From DAISJI01 sp964559835 (lineage in GTDB: Bacteria > Acidobacteriota > Terriglobia > Terriglobales > Acidobacteriaceae): 64,000 bases of DNA. Position numbers and translations under genes: made by a program. The stretch lies in NCBI GenBank assembly GCA_964559835.1, contig CAZLJE010000013.1, positions 72,820 through 136,819 of the forward strand, in the 5' to 3' direction. Positions 43,928 through 53,012 of this stretch are shown piece after piece (within the stretch, counting starts at the first letter, position 1; every line of letters begins with the position of its first letter). Below the pieces are notes generated by a model. That model searched no databases and was not told the origin of the DNA. It worked only from the letters and a program-made list of their open reading frames with translations.

Positions 43928-44492
43928 CGATCGCCACCGGGGGTATCAGTTCCTCGCCTTTTGCAGGTCCCATATGGATCGCGCGCACTACCTCCATCCC
44001 GCGCACGACGCGCCCAAACGCCGCAAACCCTTGCTTGTCGGCATTGCGCGCGCCGCCGTAGTCGAGCTCGGGCTGGTCGCCGATGCAGACGAAGAAGCTC
44101 GATGTCGCGGTATCCGGACCATCCCGCGCCATCGAGATCTCGCCGTCCTTATGCTTAAGTCCGGTCTGGTTCGTCCGCTCCAGTGGGATGGCGGCGAAGA
44201 CCTGTCTCTGCTTTTCTTGCGAGCCGTCGCCCTGGATGACTGCGATCGGTACCTTCTTCTCTTTCTGGTTATCCGGCCGGACTGTGCGGTAGAACGACCC
44301 GCCATCGTAGAACTTCGAGTCCACGTAACGCAGAAAATTCGCTGCCGTCACCGGCGCGTGCTGCGTGTCGACTTCGATCTCGATCTCGCCCTTGTCAGTC
44401 TGAATGACAACATGCGACCTCTTCGCACTCTGACCGCTTGCTATCGCAGCAATCACGAGAATCAGAAACGCCGCGATAATCTGTTTTCTCAT
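43908..44492 (-). CDS. Secreted cyclophilin-type peptidyl-prolyl isomerase
   Basis: The 194-residue protein has a signal peptide (QIIAAFLILVIAAIASGQ) and the cyclophilin fold: VVIQTDKGEIEIEVD, HAPVTAANFLRYVD, FYDGGSFYRTVR, ISMARDGPDTATSSFFVCIG and AAFGRVVRGMEVV. The central loop is shorter than in eukaryotic forms and fits bacterial PpiA/PpiB. It assists folding of periplasmic proteins. ATG 44492 is used. It ends 20 bp inside the 3' end of the VanX-like gene. Confidence 0.92.
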   Translation of the reverse strand: MRKQIIAAFLILVIAAIASGQSAKRSHVVIQTDKGEIEIEVDTQHAPVTAANFLRYVDSKFYDGGSFYRTVRPDNQKEKKVPIAVIQGDGSQEKQRQVFAAIPLERTNQTGLKHKDGEISMARDGPDTATSSFFVCIGDQPELDYGGARNADKQGFAAFGRVVRGMEVVRAIHMGPAKGEELIPPVAIVSVRRK

Positions 44493-44590
44493 AAATGGCA
44501 AAATCTAGCGCAGTCTCCCCGTCTGCAACGCTGCAGCATGATGGTGCCTTGCAGGCGAAACGCCTGCGTTACATGCATTTGAATGGTTTT

Positions 44591-44625
44591 CAACTAGCAA
44601 CTGACAACTAACAACTTGTAACTGC
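44591..44625. repeat. Heptamer array D
   Basis: CAACTAG, CAACTGA, CAACTAA, CAACTTG, TAACTGC follow each other exactly (44591-44625). The array sits 3 bp beyond the stop of the MbfA-like gene, between it and the cyclophilin start. I see no inverted partner arm here. Confidence 0.85.
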
Positions 44626-44628
44626 TTT

Positions 44629-45585
44629 TCACGCGCTTCCAATAAACACGCCTGTCAGGAACACCAGGATTCCTCCCGCCATTACCTGCAACGTTGCCGA
44701 GATTGGCGGCGTATCCATGTAGCGGTAGCGGATATAGGAGATCAGCGCCAATTCCACGATGACGACTGCTACTGCCACCGCCATCGCCGTCGCGAACGTC
44801 GAGATCAGGAACGGCAGTGTGTGCCCGATCCCTCCCATGGTCGTCATCAATCCGCAGACGATGCCGCGCAACCAGGGGTGACCTCGCCCTGTCAGCGATC
44901 CATCGTCGGACAACGCCTCGGCGAAGCCCATGCTGATTCCCGCCCCGACCGACGCCGCCAGTCCGACCGCGAACGCATCGTGCGTTGACTTGGTGGCGTA
45001 TGCGGCCGCGAACACCGGCGCCAGCGTCGATACGGATCCGTCCATCAATCCGGCCAGTCCCGGTTGGACGATCTGGAGCACGAACAGGCGGCGGTTCGCT
45101 TCGTCTTCCAGTTGGCGCGCGCCCTTCTCCACCTGCTCGCGCTCGAGTCCCTCGGCGGTTTCGGCGTGTCCGCGCTCTTCGCCTGCCAGATTGTCGAGAA
45201 GCTGCCGGATGCTCGCATCCTGCGTTCGCGCCGCCGCCTTTTCGTAGAAGCGGCGCGTCTCCACTTCCATGCTCTCGGCCTGCTTGCGTACCGTATCCAG
45301 TCCCAACGGGCGCACCAGCCATACCGGTCTTCGCTTTACGAAGCCCTTCACGTCATCGCGACGGATGTGGGGAATGTGCTCGCCGAACTTTTGCTGGAAC
45401 AGTTCGATCAGGCGCTGGCGATGCCCGACTTCCTCCTCGCGCACGGCTTCAAACACTGCCGCCGAGGAAGGGAAGGTGTCTTTCAATCCGTCGACAAAAT
45501 CCGCGTAGATCTTCTCGTCTTCCTCTTCGAGTGCGATTGCCAGTGCCAGGATCTCGCGTTCACTTAAGCTGTCGAAACTCCGCAC
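44629..45585 (-). CDS. MbfA-like iron exporter (ferritin-like domain fused to VIT1)
   Basis: The 318-residue protein has an N-terminal ferritin/rubrerythrin-like four-helix bundle with di-iron ligand motifs (LEEEDEKIY, EEVGHRQRL, ESMEVETRRFYEKAA, EERGHAET) and a C-terminal VIT1/CCC1-type membrane part (VQPGLAGLMDGSVSTLAPVF, GLAASVGAGISMGFAEALSD). Such Er-VIT1 proteins (MbfA in rhizobia) export iron and protect against oxidative stress. GTG 45585 is chosen because GGGAGGG lies just upstream; the frame is open to 45657. Confidence 0.9.
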   Translation of the reverse strand: MRSFDSLSEREILALAIALEEEDEKIYADFVDGLKDTFPSSAAVFEAVREEEVGHRQRLIELFQQKFGEHIPHIRRDDVKGFVKRRPVWLVRPLGLDTVRKQAESMEVETRRFYEKAAARTQDASIRQLLDNLAGEERGHAETAEGLEREQVEKGARQLEDEANRRLFVLQIVQPGLAGLMDGSVSTLAPVFAAAYATKSTHDAFAVGLAASVGAGISMGFAEALSDDGSLTGRGHPWLRGIVCGLMTTMGGIGHTLPFLISTFATAMAVAVAVVIVELALISYIRYRYMDTPPISATLQVMAGGILVFLTGVFIGSA

Positions 45586-46004
45586 AAGCCCTCCCAGGAA
45601 CAGCCCCAAATCATACGCGACGACGCGTGTACACGAAATAATGCCGCGTGAGTGCAACGCCTTCAGATGGCGTGGCCTCTAAGCAGCCAGCCCACCTCGT
45701 CAATGTCGTAGTGCGTACTTTTGGGGATCGCAAGTGTCCAATAGGAAAGTTCTCAGCGTCATTCCGCACAAGCCCGCGAACGTTGTAAAAGTCCCTGGGT
45801 TGATCGCCTTCAATGATCTTCTGGAGCGCATCACGGAATCGGGCGTCGAAGTAGATGCCGGCAGCAAACTGACGGCGGTGGCCTCGGGAGTGATGCCGCT
45901 GCTGGCGTGCACGAAGCCCGCGGGAGCTGCCATCGACGGTCCTGGATGCCGCCGGCGAGGCGCACCTCTACCCCCGCATAGTCACTGATTGGTTTTTCCT
46001 GGCG
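45586..46004. other. Gene-poor stretch
   Basis: No convincing gene. A plus-strand frame (45734-45988) begins with a plausible MSNRKVLSVIPHKPANVVKV but has no domain and turns Arg/Pro-rich; a minus-strand frame (45700-45933) overlaps it and shows no match either. The content may be a promoter region for the MbfA-like gene and decayed sequence. Confidence 0.4.
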
Positions 46005-46259
46005 TTATGCCACGTTGCCGTCGGCCTTCGCATCAGCCGCGATCTCGGGCAATTCATGCAGGATGATCGTGCGGGTCGGACCGGCCTTCCACAGTTCGGC
46101 CAGCGCGATCGCCTCGAATTCGACCGAGGATGAGCACTTCTGACAGCGGGGGAACTTGTAGCCTTCGATGAGCGTTACTTCGTGCGGCAGGCGGTGCGCG
46201 TCGTGGTACACGCGATAGATGCCGCTGGCAGGAATGACCGAACCCGTTTTATGACGCAT
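46005..46259 (-). CDS. Small CxxC zinc-ribbon-like protein
   Basis: The 84-residue protein has a conserved block, ASGIYRVYHDAHRLPHEVTL followed by KFPRCQKCSSSVEFEA, with one C-x2-C pair. I recall this short family in Acidobacteria, often between unrelated genes; function unknown. The C-x2-C may bind zinc with two other ligands such as His in YHDAHRLPH. Its C-terminal tail is acidic. It starts 19 bp after the stop of the hydrolase gene upstream on the same strand, so they may be co-transcribed. Confidence 0.65.
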   Translation of the reverse strand: MRHKTGSVIPASGIYRVYHDAHRLPHEVTLIEGYKFPRCQKCSSSVEFEAIALAELWKAGPTRTIILHELPEIAADAKADGNVA

Positions 46260-46278
46260 GTTGGCGCACGCCCAAAAT

Positions 46279-47298
46279 TTATGTTTGACGCTGCTCCTCT
46301 GGCCCAGGTTGCCTCAGGACCGCAGCAAAGAAGTATTCGATGATTTTTCGTTCCGCCCAACGCCCGTCATAGCCATCGGCAGCCGCCAGGAACCCGCAAT
46401 GGCCGCCATGTTTTGTCTCGAGCAGGGTAACGTTCGGGTTCGCCCGCAACGCCTGCACAGTCGACGGCAGTAGCCGGACGAATGGGTCGTCACACGAGTG
46501 GATCACAAGGGTCGGCACCGCGATGTTTCCCGCGAGTGGTGTGGCGCTGGCCCGCTCGTAGTACTCCGCCGCGTCGCGGAAACCGAAATACGGCGCTGTG
46601 ACCAGGTCGTCGAAGTCGCGGATCGAACGCAGGCATCGCAGTCCCGGTTCTTTGTGCTGCCCGGGATAAAGCTTCGCTTTGCGCTTCATGCTCTTTCGCA
46701 GCGAGACGAGGAAACGCAATTCGTACAGCCGGTTCATGGGAAGGTGGAGTGCGTCCGCCGAAGGCGACAGATCCATCCCCGGCGACACAGCTGCGGTCGC
46801 TTTCACCTGCCGCGGCGCATTTTTGCCCCATTCACCCGCCAGCTTGAGCACCATGTTTCCACCCATCGAAAACCCGGCAAGCGCGATCCGTGGCAGGGAA
46901 TCGGAGGTTGTTAATTCGCGCACGACTTCGCCGATGTCTCCGCACAGTCCCGAATGGTAAAGCGACGCCCCCAGCGACTCCGTCCCGCCGCAGCCCCGCA
47001 CGTTCATGCGGACGACATTCATGCCGGCTGCCCACGCCTTGTTGGCCGTGCCGACAATGTATTGCGAAGAACTGGAGCCTTCCAGTCCGTGCACGAGGAC
47101 CACGGTCATGGCTGCGGTGCGCTCCGGTTGCCAGTGGCAGTCGCACCGGATCTGCACGTTCTCGGCCACGCGAAACAGCCGCGGTTCTGCGGGCGGGAGT
47201 TGCGAATCCCGCGACAGGAAATGGCTGACCAGTGTCTGCATGTGTCCGCTGCGCACGAATCGGCGGGGAACAAAATCCGGCTGAAAATCGGAAGTCAC
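46279..47298 (-). CDS. YheT-like alpha/beta hydrolase
   Basis: The 339-residue protein fits the YheT/COG0429 branch: an N-terminal lid segment (FVPRRFVRSGHMQTLVSHFL), oxyanion motif LVHGLEGSSSSQY, nucleophile Ser in GFSMGGNMVLK, and later DFDDLVTAPYFGFRDAAEYY and LVIHSCDDPF with the acid Asp, then HGGHCGF with the catalytic His. Substrates in this branch are not well known; medium-chain esters have been suggested. No signal peptide is seen. It shares a strand with the small CxxC gene and is divergent from fmdB. Confidence 0.88.
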   Translation of the reverse strand: MTSDFQPDFVPRRFVRSGHMQTLVSHFLSRDSQLPPAEPRLFRVAENVQIRCDCHWQPERTAAMTVVLVHGLEGSSSSQYIVGTANKAWAAGMNVVRMNVRGCGGTESLGASLYHSGLCGDIGEVVRELTTSDSLPRIALAGFSMGGNMVLKLAGEWGKNAPRQVKATAAVSPGMDLSPSADALHLPMNRLYELRFLVSLRKSMKRKAKLYPGQHKEPGLRCLRSIRDFDDLVTAPYFGFRDAAEYYERASATPLAGNIAVPTLVIHSCDDPFVRLLPSTVQALRANPNVTLLETKHGGHCGFLAAADGYDGRWAERKIIEYFFAAVLRQPGPEEQRQT

Positions 47299-47336
47299 TT
47301 ATAATGAACTCTCAGTTGGGCGGACTCGTTTTCGTG

Positions 47337-47364
47337 CAACTTACAACGTACAACTTACAACCTT
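47337..47364. repeat. Heptamer array E
   Basis: CAACTTA, CAACGTA, CAACTTA, CAACCTT (47337-47364) run without gaps and end 4 bp before the ATG of the FmdB-like gene, in the place where a ribosome-binding site would be. The core CAACxTA resembles array D. Confidence 0.85.
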
Positions 47365-47368
47365 TTCT

Positions 47369-47593
47369 ATGCCAATCTTTGAATACGTCTGCAGCGACTG
47401 CAACAGCACCTTCGAAAGGCTCGTCATGGGCTCTGCCGAGCCTGAGTGTCCCGCGTGCCATAGCCAAAAACTGGCGCAGAAGTTCTCTGTATTTTCCGCG
47501 TCCGTGCCCAAAACGTCCGCCGCTGCTCCAAGACCGATGGGCGGCTGTTGCGGTGGCGGTGCATGCGGCCTTCCGGGGCCCTGCGACAACTGA
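47369..47593 (+). CDS. FmdB-family zinc-ribbon protein
   Basis: The 74-residue protein is an FmdB/CxxC_CxxC_SSSS-type zinc ribbon: MPIFEYVCSDCNSTFERLV (first C-x2-C), PECPACHSQKLAQKFSVF (second C-x2-C), and a Cys/Gly-rich tail (GGCCGGGACG). It probably binds one zinc; FmdB was first named as a putative regulator in formamide-using bacteria, and most members have no known role. There is no purine-rich ribosome site: the array E ends 4 bp before the ATG. Confidence 0.9.
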   Translation: MPIFEYVCSDCNSTFERLVMGSAEPECPACHSQKLAQKFSVFSASVPKTSAAAPRPMGGCCGGGACGLPGPCDN

Positions 47594-47718
47594 CGCATTG
47601 ACGGCAAGTTGCGTAGGTGTGTGAAATCACTCACTTTGTTTTCACCACTTTGTGACGATTATCACTGCGGCCACTGAGCTTACGTTGGCAGTATCGACCT
47701 CACTGGAGAGGTAGTCCG

Positions 47719-48141
47719 ATGTCAGCCAACGACCAACCCATTCCGGACGACGTACGCAGCGTTCTTGAAAGCATGGCGTCGCCCGTGTCGCAACCGAAAA
47801 ACGCCGTCATCTTTTCACAGGGTGATCCGCCGGTCGGCGTGTATGTCATTCGGAAAGGCAGCGTCCGCATGACCGTGAAGGCCGGTGATTCCGAGATCCT
47901 GATGCGCGTGGCACAGGCCGGGTCCGTGCTCGGTCTGCCCGGCGTACTTTCGAACAAACCCTACAGTTTGACCGCGAAAGTCGTACAACCCTGTGAACTG
48001 GGCTTCGTGCCTGCCGAAAAGCTCATTGAACTGGTGCGCGACAACCCGACGCTCGGCTTGCAGGTGCTGCAACTCCTCAGCGAAGAAGTTCGTGCCGCGC
48101 GCGGCGCTATGGCCAATACTCGGCAGGTCGTCAAACTCTAA
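47719..48141 (+). CDS. Stand-alone cyclic-nucleotide-binding domain protein
   Basis: The 140-residue protein consists of one CNBD of the Crp/Fnr class: VIFSQGDPPVGVYVIRKGSV, a phosphate-binding-cassette-like region (GSVLGLPGVLSNKPYSLTA) and a final helix (NPTLGLQVLQLLSEEVRAAR). There is no DNA-binding helix-turn-helix, and the cassette lacks a canonical RxA signature, so binding of cAMP is uncertain. It may act as a signal-binding partner. A strong terminator follows. Confidence 0.8.
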   Translation: MSANDQPIPDDVRSVLESMASPVSQPKNAVIFSQGDPPVGVYVIRKGSVRMTVKAGDSEILMRVAQAGSVLGLPGVLSNKPYSLTAKVVQPCELGFVPAEKLIELVRDNPTLGLQVLQLLSEEVRAARGAMANTRQVVKL

Positions 48142-48182
48142 GGCGTGCTTCAGCGCATACACCGAGCATTTTGGCGTTCTAC

Positions 48183-48208
48183 AAAGGTCCGAACAGCGGG
48201 CCTTTTTT
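48183..48208 (+). terminator. Rho-independent terminator
   Basis: AAAGGTCCG (48183-48191) pairs with CGGGCCTTT (48197-48205, one G-U pair) around a 5-nt loop, with a run of six T from 48203. It ends the CNBD gene. Confidence 0.85.
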
Positions 48209-48384
48209 GTTGCGCTGTTAAAATCTCCGTCGCGCGGCGGAAGGCCATTGAATCGTGGCGTGCCGACAGGCATCATAAGAAGACCGCCGTTTCCCTTGTG
48301 GGGGAGCGGCGTCCGTAGCCCGATTCACCCAAACAGATCGCGTTCGGCTTCACCCCTGTTGTCTGTAGGCGAGGAACCTCCTCT

Positions 48385-50793
48385 ATGCCGTCCAAGCGAA
48401 TATCGCCCGCCTTTGGCGCGCCGGGCATTCAACCGCGCTGGACCCGCGGCGACAAGGACGCGGTCGGCACTGCCTACTCCGTTGCCAGCAAAGTGTGGTT
48501 CACCATGGCTCGCGGGTGCCTGACCGAGGTCTACTATCCGACCATCGACGAGCCCCAGATCCGCGACCTGCAATTCCTCATCACCGACGGCGAGACGTTC
48601 TTTCACGAAGAGCGCCGCGATCTCATCTGCTCGCTGGAGAGCCTGGGCGAAGGCGCGCTCGGCGTACGCGCCATCATGAGCTGCCCCGACGGTCGCTACC
48701 GCCTGGTGAAGGAGGTCATCACCGATCCTCACCAGAACTCGCTCCTGATGAACGTCACTTTGGAGGGCGATGAAGGACTGCTCGAGGCGCTGCACGTTTA
48801 CGTCCTTTGCGCTCCGCACCTGAAGATCGGCGGCTGCCACAACAATGCCGAAGTCGTCATGTCAAACGACCGGCACCTGCTGGTGGGATGGAGAGATGAC
48901 CGGTATTGCGCGTTGCGCGCCACTTGCCGCTACCGGCAGACATCCGTCGGGTACGTTGGCGCCAGTGACGGCTACCAGGACGTTTCGCAACACAAACGCA
49001 TGACGTGGAACTTCGACCACGCTCTCGACGGCAACGTCGCCATGATCGGCGAGCTCGACCTGCGCGGCAAGCGGACGTTCACGCTCGTTCTAAGCTTCGG
49101 CGACACCGAGCACAACGCCATCAGCACCCTTTTCCAGACGCTCAGTATTCCTTTCGCGCGCATGAAGACGAACTTCATCGGCCAATGGAAGCGCACCAAT
49201 AAGCGCGTGCCGGCGCCGTGTTCCGAGTGCGGCCACTCCACTGATTTCCTCGCCCGGTCGGTCAACCTGCTGCTGGCGCACGAAGACAAGACCTATCCCG
49301 GCGCCATGATCGCATCCATGAGCATTCCCTGGGGCGAGTTGAAGGGGGACGAGGAACTCGGCGGCTACCATCTCGTCTGGTGCCGCGACCTTTACCAGTC
49401 CGCGACTGCTCTGCTCTCCGTCAGCGACAAGGCCACTCCCCTCCGCACTTTGATCTACCTCGCCATCTCGCAGCGCGACAACGGCGGCTTTTCCCAGAAC
49501 TTCTGGATCGATGGGCGCGCCTACTGGCAGGGCATCCAACTCGACGAGGTCGCCTTTCCCATCATGCTGGCCTGGCGGCTGTGGGACGCCGACGCGCTGG
49601 AGAACTTCCATCCGCTGCCCATGATCCGCGAAGCGGTCGGGTTTCTGATCCGGGAAGGTCCCGTCACCGCACAGGAGCGCTGGGAAGAGGCGTCGGGATA
49701 TTCGCCTTCAACCCTCGCGGCCAACATCGCCGCCCTGATCTGCGCCGCTGAGTTCTTTCGCGAGGCCGACGATGAAGTTACAGCCAGGTTCATCGAGGAC
49801 CACGCCGATTTCCTCGAGTCGCACGTCGAAGCATGGACAACGACGCAGCATGGGACCCTGGTGCCGGGCATCAAGCGCCATTTCATTCGCGTCAACCCGG
49901 TCTTCGAACAGCAGGGCTACTGCAACGAAGATCCCGATGCCGGCGAGATCACGCTTGCCAACCAGCAAGCGGGAGCGCGTTACTCATTTCCGGCGAAAGA
50001 GATCGTGGATGCCGGTTTTCTCGAACTGGTGCGTTACGGCGTGCGTGCGGGCGGAGACCAGCTTTTCGAGGACTCGCTACGTGTCATCGATGCCCTGTTG
50101 AAGGTCGATACTCCTCTGGGCCCGTGCTGGCGCCGGTACAACCACGACGGCTACGGGCAGAAGGAAGACGGACACGGATACGATGGCTCCGGCGTGGGTC
50201 GGGCTTGGCCGCTGTTGACCGGAGAGCGTGGTCATTACGAGCTCGCGGCGGGAAGACCGGCGCGGCCTTACATCGAGGCGATGGAGCGGTTTGCCATCGG
50301 TATCGGCCTTATTCCCGAGCAGGTCTGGGACGAGTCGAAAGCTCCGTATTCGTATCTAACTCTCGGTGGTCCGACGGGCGCGGCAACGCCCCTGCTCTGG
50401 GCCCACTCCGAGTACATCAAGCTGGTGCAATCGGCAGCTCTTGGCCATCCGTTCGATCGGTTCGAGCCCGTGTACCAGAGATATGTAGTCAGGAAAGAAA
50501 GCCGCCCGCTGGAAGTTTGGAGCTTCCGTCGTCGACCGCGTAGTATTCCTGCCGGGGTGCCGCTAAGGATAGTGATGGGAGCACCCTTCCGCCTGCACTG
50601 GACGAACGACGATTGGATGTCCGTACACCAGCAGTACGCCGGCGAGACAGCGCTGGATATTTGGTATGTGGACTTGACCAACCTCTCCGGGACCGTGAAA
50701 TTCACCTTCTTCTGGCCTGAGACGAACAAGTGGGAAGGCCGAGATTTCGCGATCGAGATCACAGCTGCCGGCAGGGCAGCCGCGGGCAGCTAA
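48385..50793 (+). CDS. GH15 glucoamylase-type alpha-glucosidase
   Basis: The 802-residue protein has an N-terminal beta-sandwich (RGCLTEVYYPTIDEPQIRD) and an (alpha/alpha)6 GH15 barrel (about 270-680): SMSIPWGE, YHLVWCRDLYQSATALL, WEEASGYSPSTLA with a likely general acid Glu, GSGVGRAWPLLTGERGHYEL and EQVWDE with the likely base. A C-terminal beta domain follows (about 690-800). It releases glucose from alpha-1,4-glucans. No signal peptide is visible, so a cytoplasmic role on glycogen or imported dextrins is likely. It opens the pentose-phosphate operon. Confidence 0.9.
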   Translation: MPSKRISPAFGAPGIQPRWTRGDKDAVGTAYSVASKVWFTMARGCLTEVYYPTIDEPQIRDLQFLITDGETFFHEERRDLICSLESLGEGALGVRAIMSCPDGRYRLVKEVITDPHQNSLLMNVTLEGDEGLLEALHVYVLCAPHLKIGGCHNNAEVVMSNDRHLLVGWRDDRYCALRATCRYRQTSVGYVGASDGYQDVSQHKRMTWNFDHALDGNVAMIGELDLRGKRTFTLVLSFGDTEHNAISTLFQTLSIPFARMKTNFIGQWKRTNKRVPAPCSECGHSTDFLARSVNLLLAHEDKTYPGAMIASMSIPWGELKGDEELGGYHLVWCRDLYQSATALLSVSDKATPLRTLIYLAISQRDNGGFSQNFWIDGRAYWQGIQLDEVAFPIMLAWRLWDADALENFHPLPMIREAVGFLIREGPVTAQERWEEASGYSPSTLAANIAALICAAEFFREADDEVTARFIEDHADFLESHVEAWTTTQHGTLVPGIKRHFIRVNPVFEQQGYCNEDPDAGEITLANQQAGARYSFPAKEIVDAGFLELVRYGVRAGGDQLFEDSLRVIDALLKVDTPLGPCWRRYNHDGYGQKEDGHGYDGSGVGRAWPLLTGERGHYELAAGRPARPYIEAMERFAIGIGLIPEQVWDESKAPYSYLTLGGPTGAATPLLWAHSEYIKLVQSAALGHPFDRFEPVYQRYVVRKESRPLEVWSFRRRPRSIPAGVPLRIVMGAPFRLHWTNDDWMSVHQQYAGETALDIWYVDLTNLSGTVKFTFFWPETNKWEGRDFAIEITAAGRAAAGS

Positions 50794-50801
50794 CGATTTC
50801 G

Positions 50802-50833
50802 TGATCAGGTGATCGGATGATCTGCTGATCGAA
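50802..50833. repeat. Octamer array between glucoamylase and transketolase
   Basis: TGATCAGG, TGATCGGA, TGATCTGC, TGATCGAA (50802-50833) repeat with an 8-nt period, unlike the 7-nt period of the other arrays. It lies in the 75-bp gap upstream of the transketolase gene. Confidence 0.8.
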
Positions 50834-50868
50834 CAAGAGCGCACCAAGGTTTCACGAAGGGGCACGAC

Positions 50869-52932
50869 ATGGGAACCACGAAGCAGACACCTGAAGCAGT
50901 CCCCGGAGTTGCACAGCAGGCGCACGACGCCGACAGCTCGCTCGACCTGCTGGCCATCAACACCATTCGCACCCTCGCCATGGACGCTGTCCAGAAGGCC
51001 AACAGCGGCCACCCCGGTACTCCTATGGCGCTGGCGCCATTGGGATACATGCTGTGGCGGAAGTTCCTCCGTCACAATCCGAAGAACCCGCACTGGCCCA
51101 ATCGCGACCGCTTCATCCTGTCCAACGGCCACGCTTCGATGCTGCTGTACTCGCTCCTCTACCTCTTCGGATATCCGATGACGTTGGACGACATCAAGCA
51201 GTTCCGCCAGTGGGGATCGAAAACTCCCGGCCATCCCGAGTACGGCCTTACCGAGGGCGTCGAGACCACCACCGGCCCGCTCGGCCAGGGGGTTGCGAAC
51301 TCCGTTGGGATGGCAATTGCGGAGCGCTGGCTCGAATCGCGCTACAACAAGTCCAACGACAAGCTCATCGACTACCGCATCTATGCCATCTGCGGCGACG
51401 GCGATCTGATGGAAGGCGTGTCGCAGGAAGCCGCGTCCATCGCCGGCCACCTCAAGCTCTCGAACCTGCTCTGGATCTACGACAACAACCACATCACCAT
51501 CGAGGGCAAGACCGCGCTGGCTTTCAGCGACGACGTTGGCACCCGCTTTGAAGGCTACGGCTGGTCGGTGCAGCGCGTCTCCGACGCCAACGACCTCGGC
51601 CTGCTCGATCGCGCGGTGCGAAAAGCGATCGAGGACCCGACCGGACCGCAACTCCTCATCCTCGACACGCATATCGCGTGGGGCGCGCCGACCAAGCAGG
51701 ACACTGCCGCAGCGCATGGCGAACCGCTCGGCGAAGACGAGATCCAGGCGACCAAAAAGTTTTACGGCTGGCCGCCGGACCAGCACTTCTACGTCCCCGA
51801 TGAGGTTTACCCTCACGTCCGCGATGCCGCCATTAAGCGCGGCGCCGAACTGGAATCGGAGTGGAACAAGAAGCTCGACGCCTACACAAGATCCAACGGT
51901 GACTTAGCTCGCGAGTTCCATGAAATGCTCGCCGGCAAACTTCCCGACGGCTGGGACAAAGACATCCCAAGTTTCCCCGCCGATCCCAAGGGCAAAGCCA
52001 CGCGCGAGACCAGCGGCACCGTCGAGAACGCCATCGCGAAACACGTGCCCTGGTTGCTCGGCGGCGCGGCGGACCTTGCGCCCTCGACCAAGACCCTCAT
52101 CGCCGGCGAGAAGGATTTCGAAGCCGGTAGCTACGGCGGACGCAACTTCCACTTCGGTATCCGCGAGCACGCGATGGGTTCCATCCTCAACGGCATGGCG
52201 CTCAGCGGGCTGCGTCCATTCGGCGCCACGTTCCTCATCTTCACCGACTACATGAAGCCGCCGGTCCGTCTCGCCGCATTGATGGACCTGCCGGTGATCT
52301 TCATTTACACGCACGATTCCATCGGCCTCGGCGAAGACGGCCCGACGCACCAGCCCATCGAGCAACTGATGGCCCTGCGCGCCACGCCGCGCCTCCACGT
52401 CATGCGCCCCGCCGACGCGAACGAAGTCGCCGAAGCCTGGCGCTTCATCATGAATCTCAAGGAAGAGCCCGTCGCGCTGGTCCTCAGCCGCCAGGCTCTG
52501 CCGACGATCGATCGCACCAAGTATGCTTCTGCCGCAGGAGTGCAGAAGGGCGCCTACGTCCTCGCCGATTCCGACGGCACGCCCGATGTCATCCTCATGG
52601 GCACCGGCTCCGAACTGCAGTTCTGCATCGGCGCCTACGAGCAACTCAAGGGCGAGGGCATCAAGGCGCGCGTCGTCAGCATTCCGTGCTGGGAAGCGTT
52701 CGAGCACCAGTCGAAGGAATACAAGGAGCAGGTGCTGCCGCCGGCGGTAAAGGCGCGCGTCGCGGTCGAAGCCGGCACCAGTCTCGGCTGGAAGGAATAT
52801 GTTGGCACCGACGGCCGCGTCATCGGGCGATGCGACTTCGGCGCCTCCGCGCCCGTAAAGGAATTGCTCAAACACTTCGGTTTCACAGTCGAGAACGTTG
52901 TCAAGGTCGCGAAGGAAGCAATGGGCCGCTGA
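50869..52932 (+). CDS. tkt: Transketolase
   Basis: The 687-residue protein has all transketolase features: N-terminal SLDLLAINTIRTLAMDAVQK and SGHPGTPMALAPLGYML, the thiamine-diphosphate motif GDGDLMEGVSQEAASIAG through LLWIYDNN, the pyrimidine domain with FHFGIREHAMGSILNG, THDSIGLGEDGPTHQP, and a C-terminal domain. It moves two-carbon units in the non-oxidative pentose phosphate pathway. It is the second gene of the operon with the transaldolase-PGI fusion and the oxidative enzymes. Confidence 0.97.
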   Translation: MGTTKQTPEAVPGVAQQAHDADSSLDLLAINTIRTLAMDAVQKANSGHPGTPMALAPLGYMLWRKFLRHNPKNPHWPNRDRFILSNGHASMLLYSLLYLFGYPMTLDDIKQFRQWGSKTPGHPEYGLTEGVETTTGPLGQGVANSVGMAIAERWLESRYNKSNDKLIDYRIYAICGDGDLMEGVSQEAASIAGHLKLSNLLWIYDNNHITIEGKTALAFSDDVGTRFEGYGWSVQRVSDANDLGLLDRAVRKAIEDPTGPQLLILDTHIAWGAPTKQDTAAAHGEPLGEDEIQATKKFYGWPPDQHFYVPDEVYPHVRDAAIKRGAELESEWNKKLDAYTRSNGDLAREFHEMLAGKLPDGWDKDIPSFPADPKGKATRETSGTVENAIAKHVPWLLGGAADLAPSTKTLIAGEKDFEAGSYGGRNFHFGIREHAMGSILNGMALSGLRPFGATFLIFTDYMKPPVRLAALMDLPVIFIYTHDSIGLGEDGPTHQPIEQLMALRATPRLHVMRPADANEVAEAWRFIMNLKEEPVALVLSRQALPTIDRTKYASAAGVQKGAYVLADSDGTPDVILMGTGSELQFCIGAYEQLKGEGIKARVVSIPCWEAFEHQSKEYKEQVLPPAVKARVAVEAGTSLGWKEYVGTDGRVIGRCDFGASAPVKELLKHFGFTVENVVKVAKEAMGR

Positions 52933-52950
52933 CAAGAACCGCGACACGAC

Positions 52951-53001
52951 GATTTAGTGGTTTTTAATCACCAATCGCAAATCACTAAATCACAAATGGA
53001 T
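52951..53001. repeat. Heptamer array F with inverted arm
   Basis: AATCACC, AATCGCA, AATCACT, one extra A, AATCACA and AATGGAT (52966-53001) follow a 7-nt register with a single-base slip. GATTTAGTG (52951-52959) is the exact complement of CACTAAATC (52983-52991). The array fills the gap between tkt and the tal-pgi fusion and ends 11 bp before its ATG. Confidence 0.8.
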
Positions 53002-53012
53002 TTGGAGTTGTT

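Noticed and set aside
45700..45988. Two overlapping opposite frames that could be a hypothetical gene
   Set aside because: Neither shows a domain, a ribosome site or a family match; the plus-strand end is a low-complexity Arg/Pro tail.
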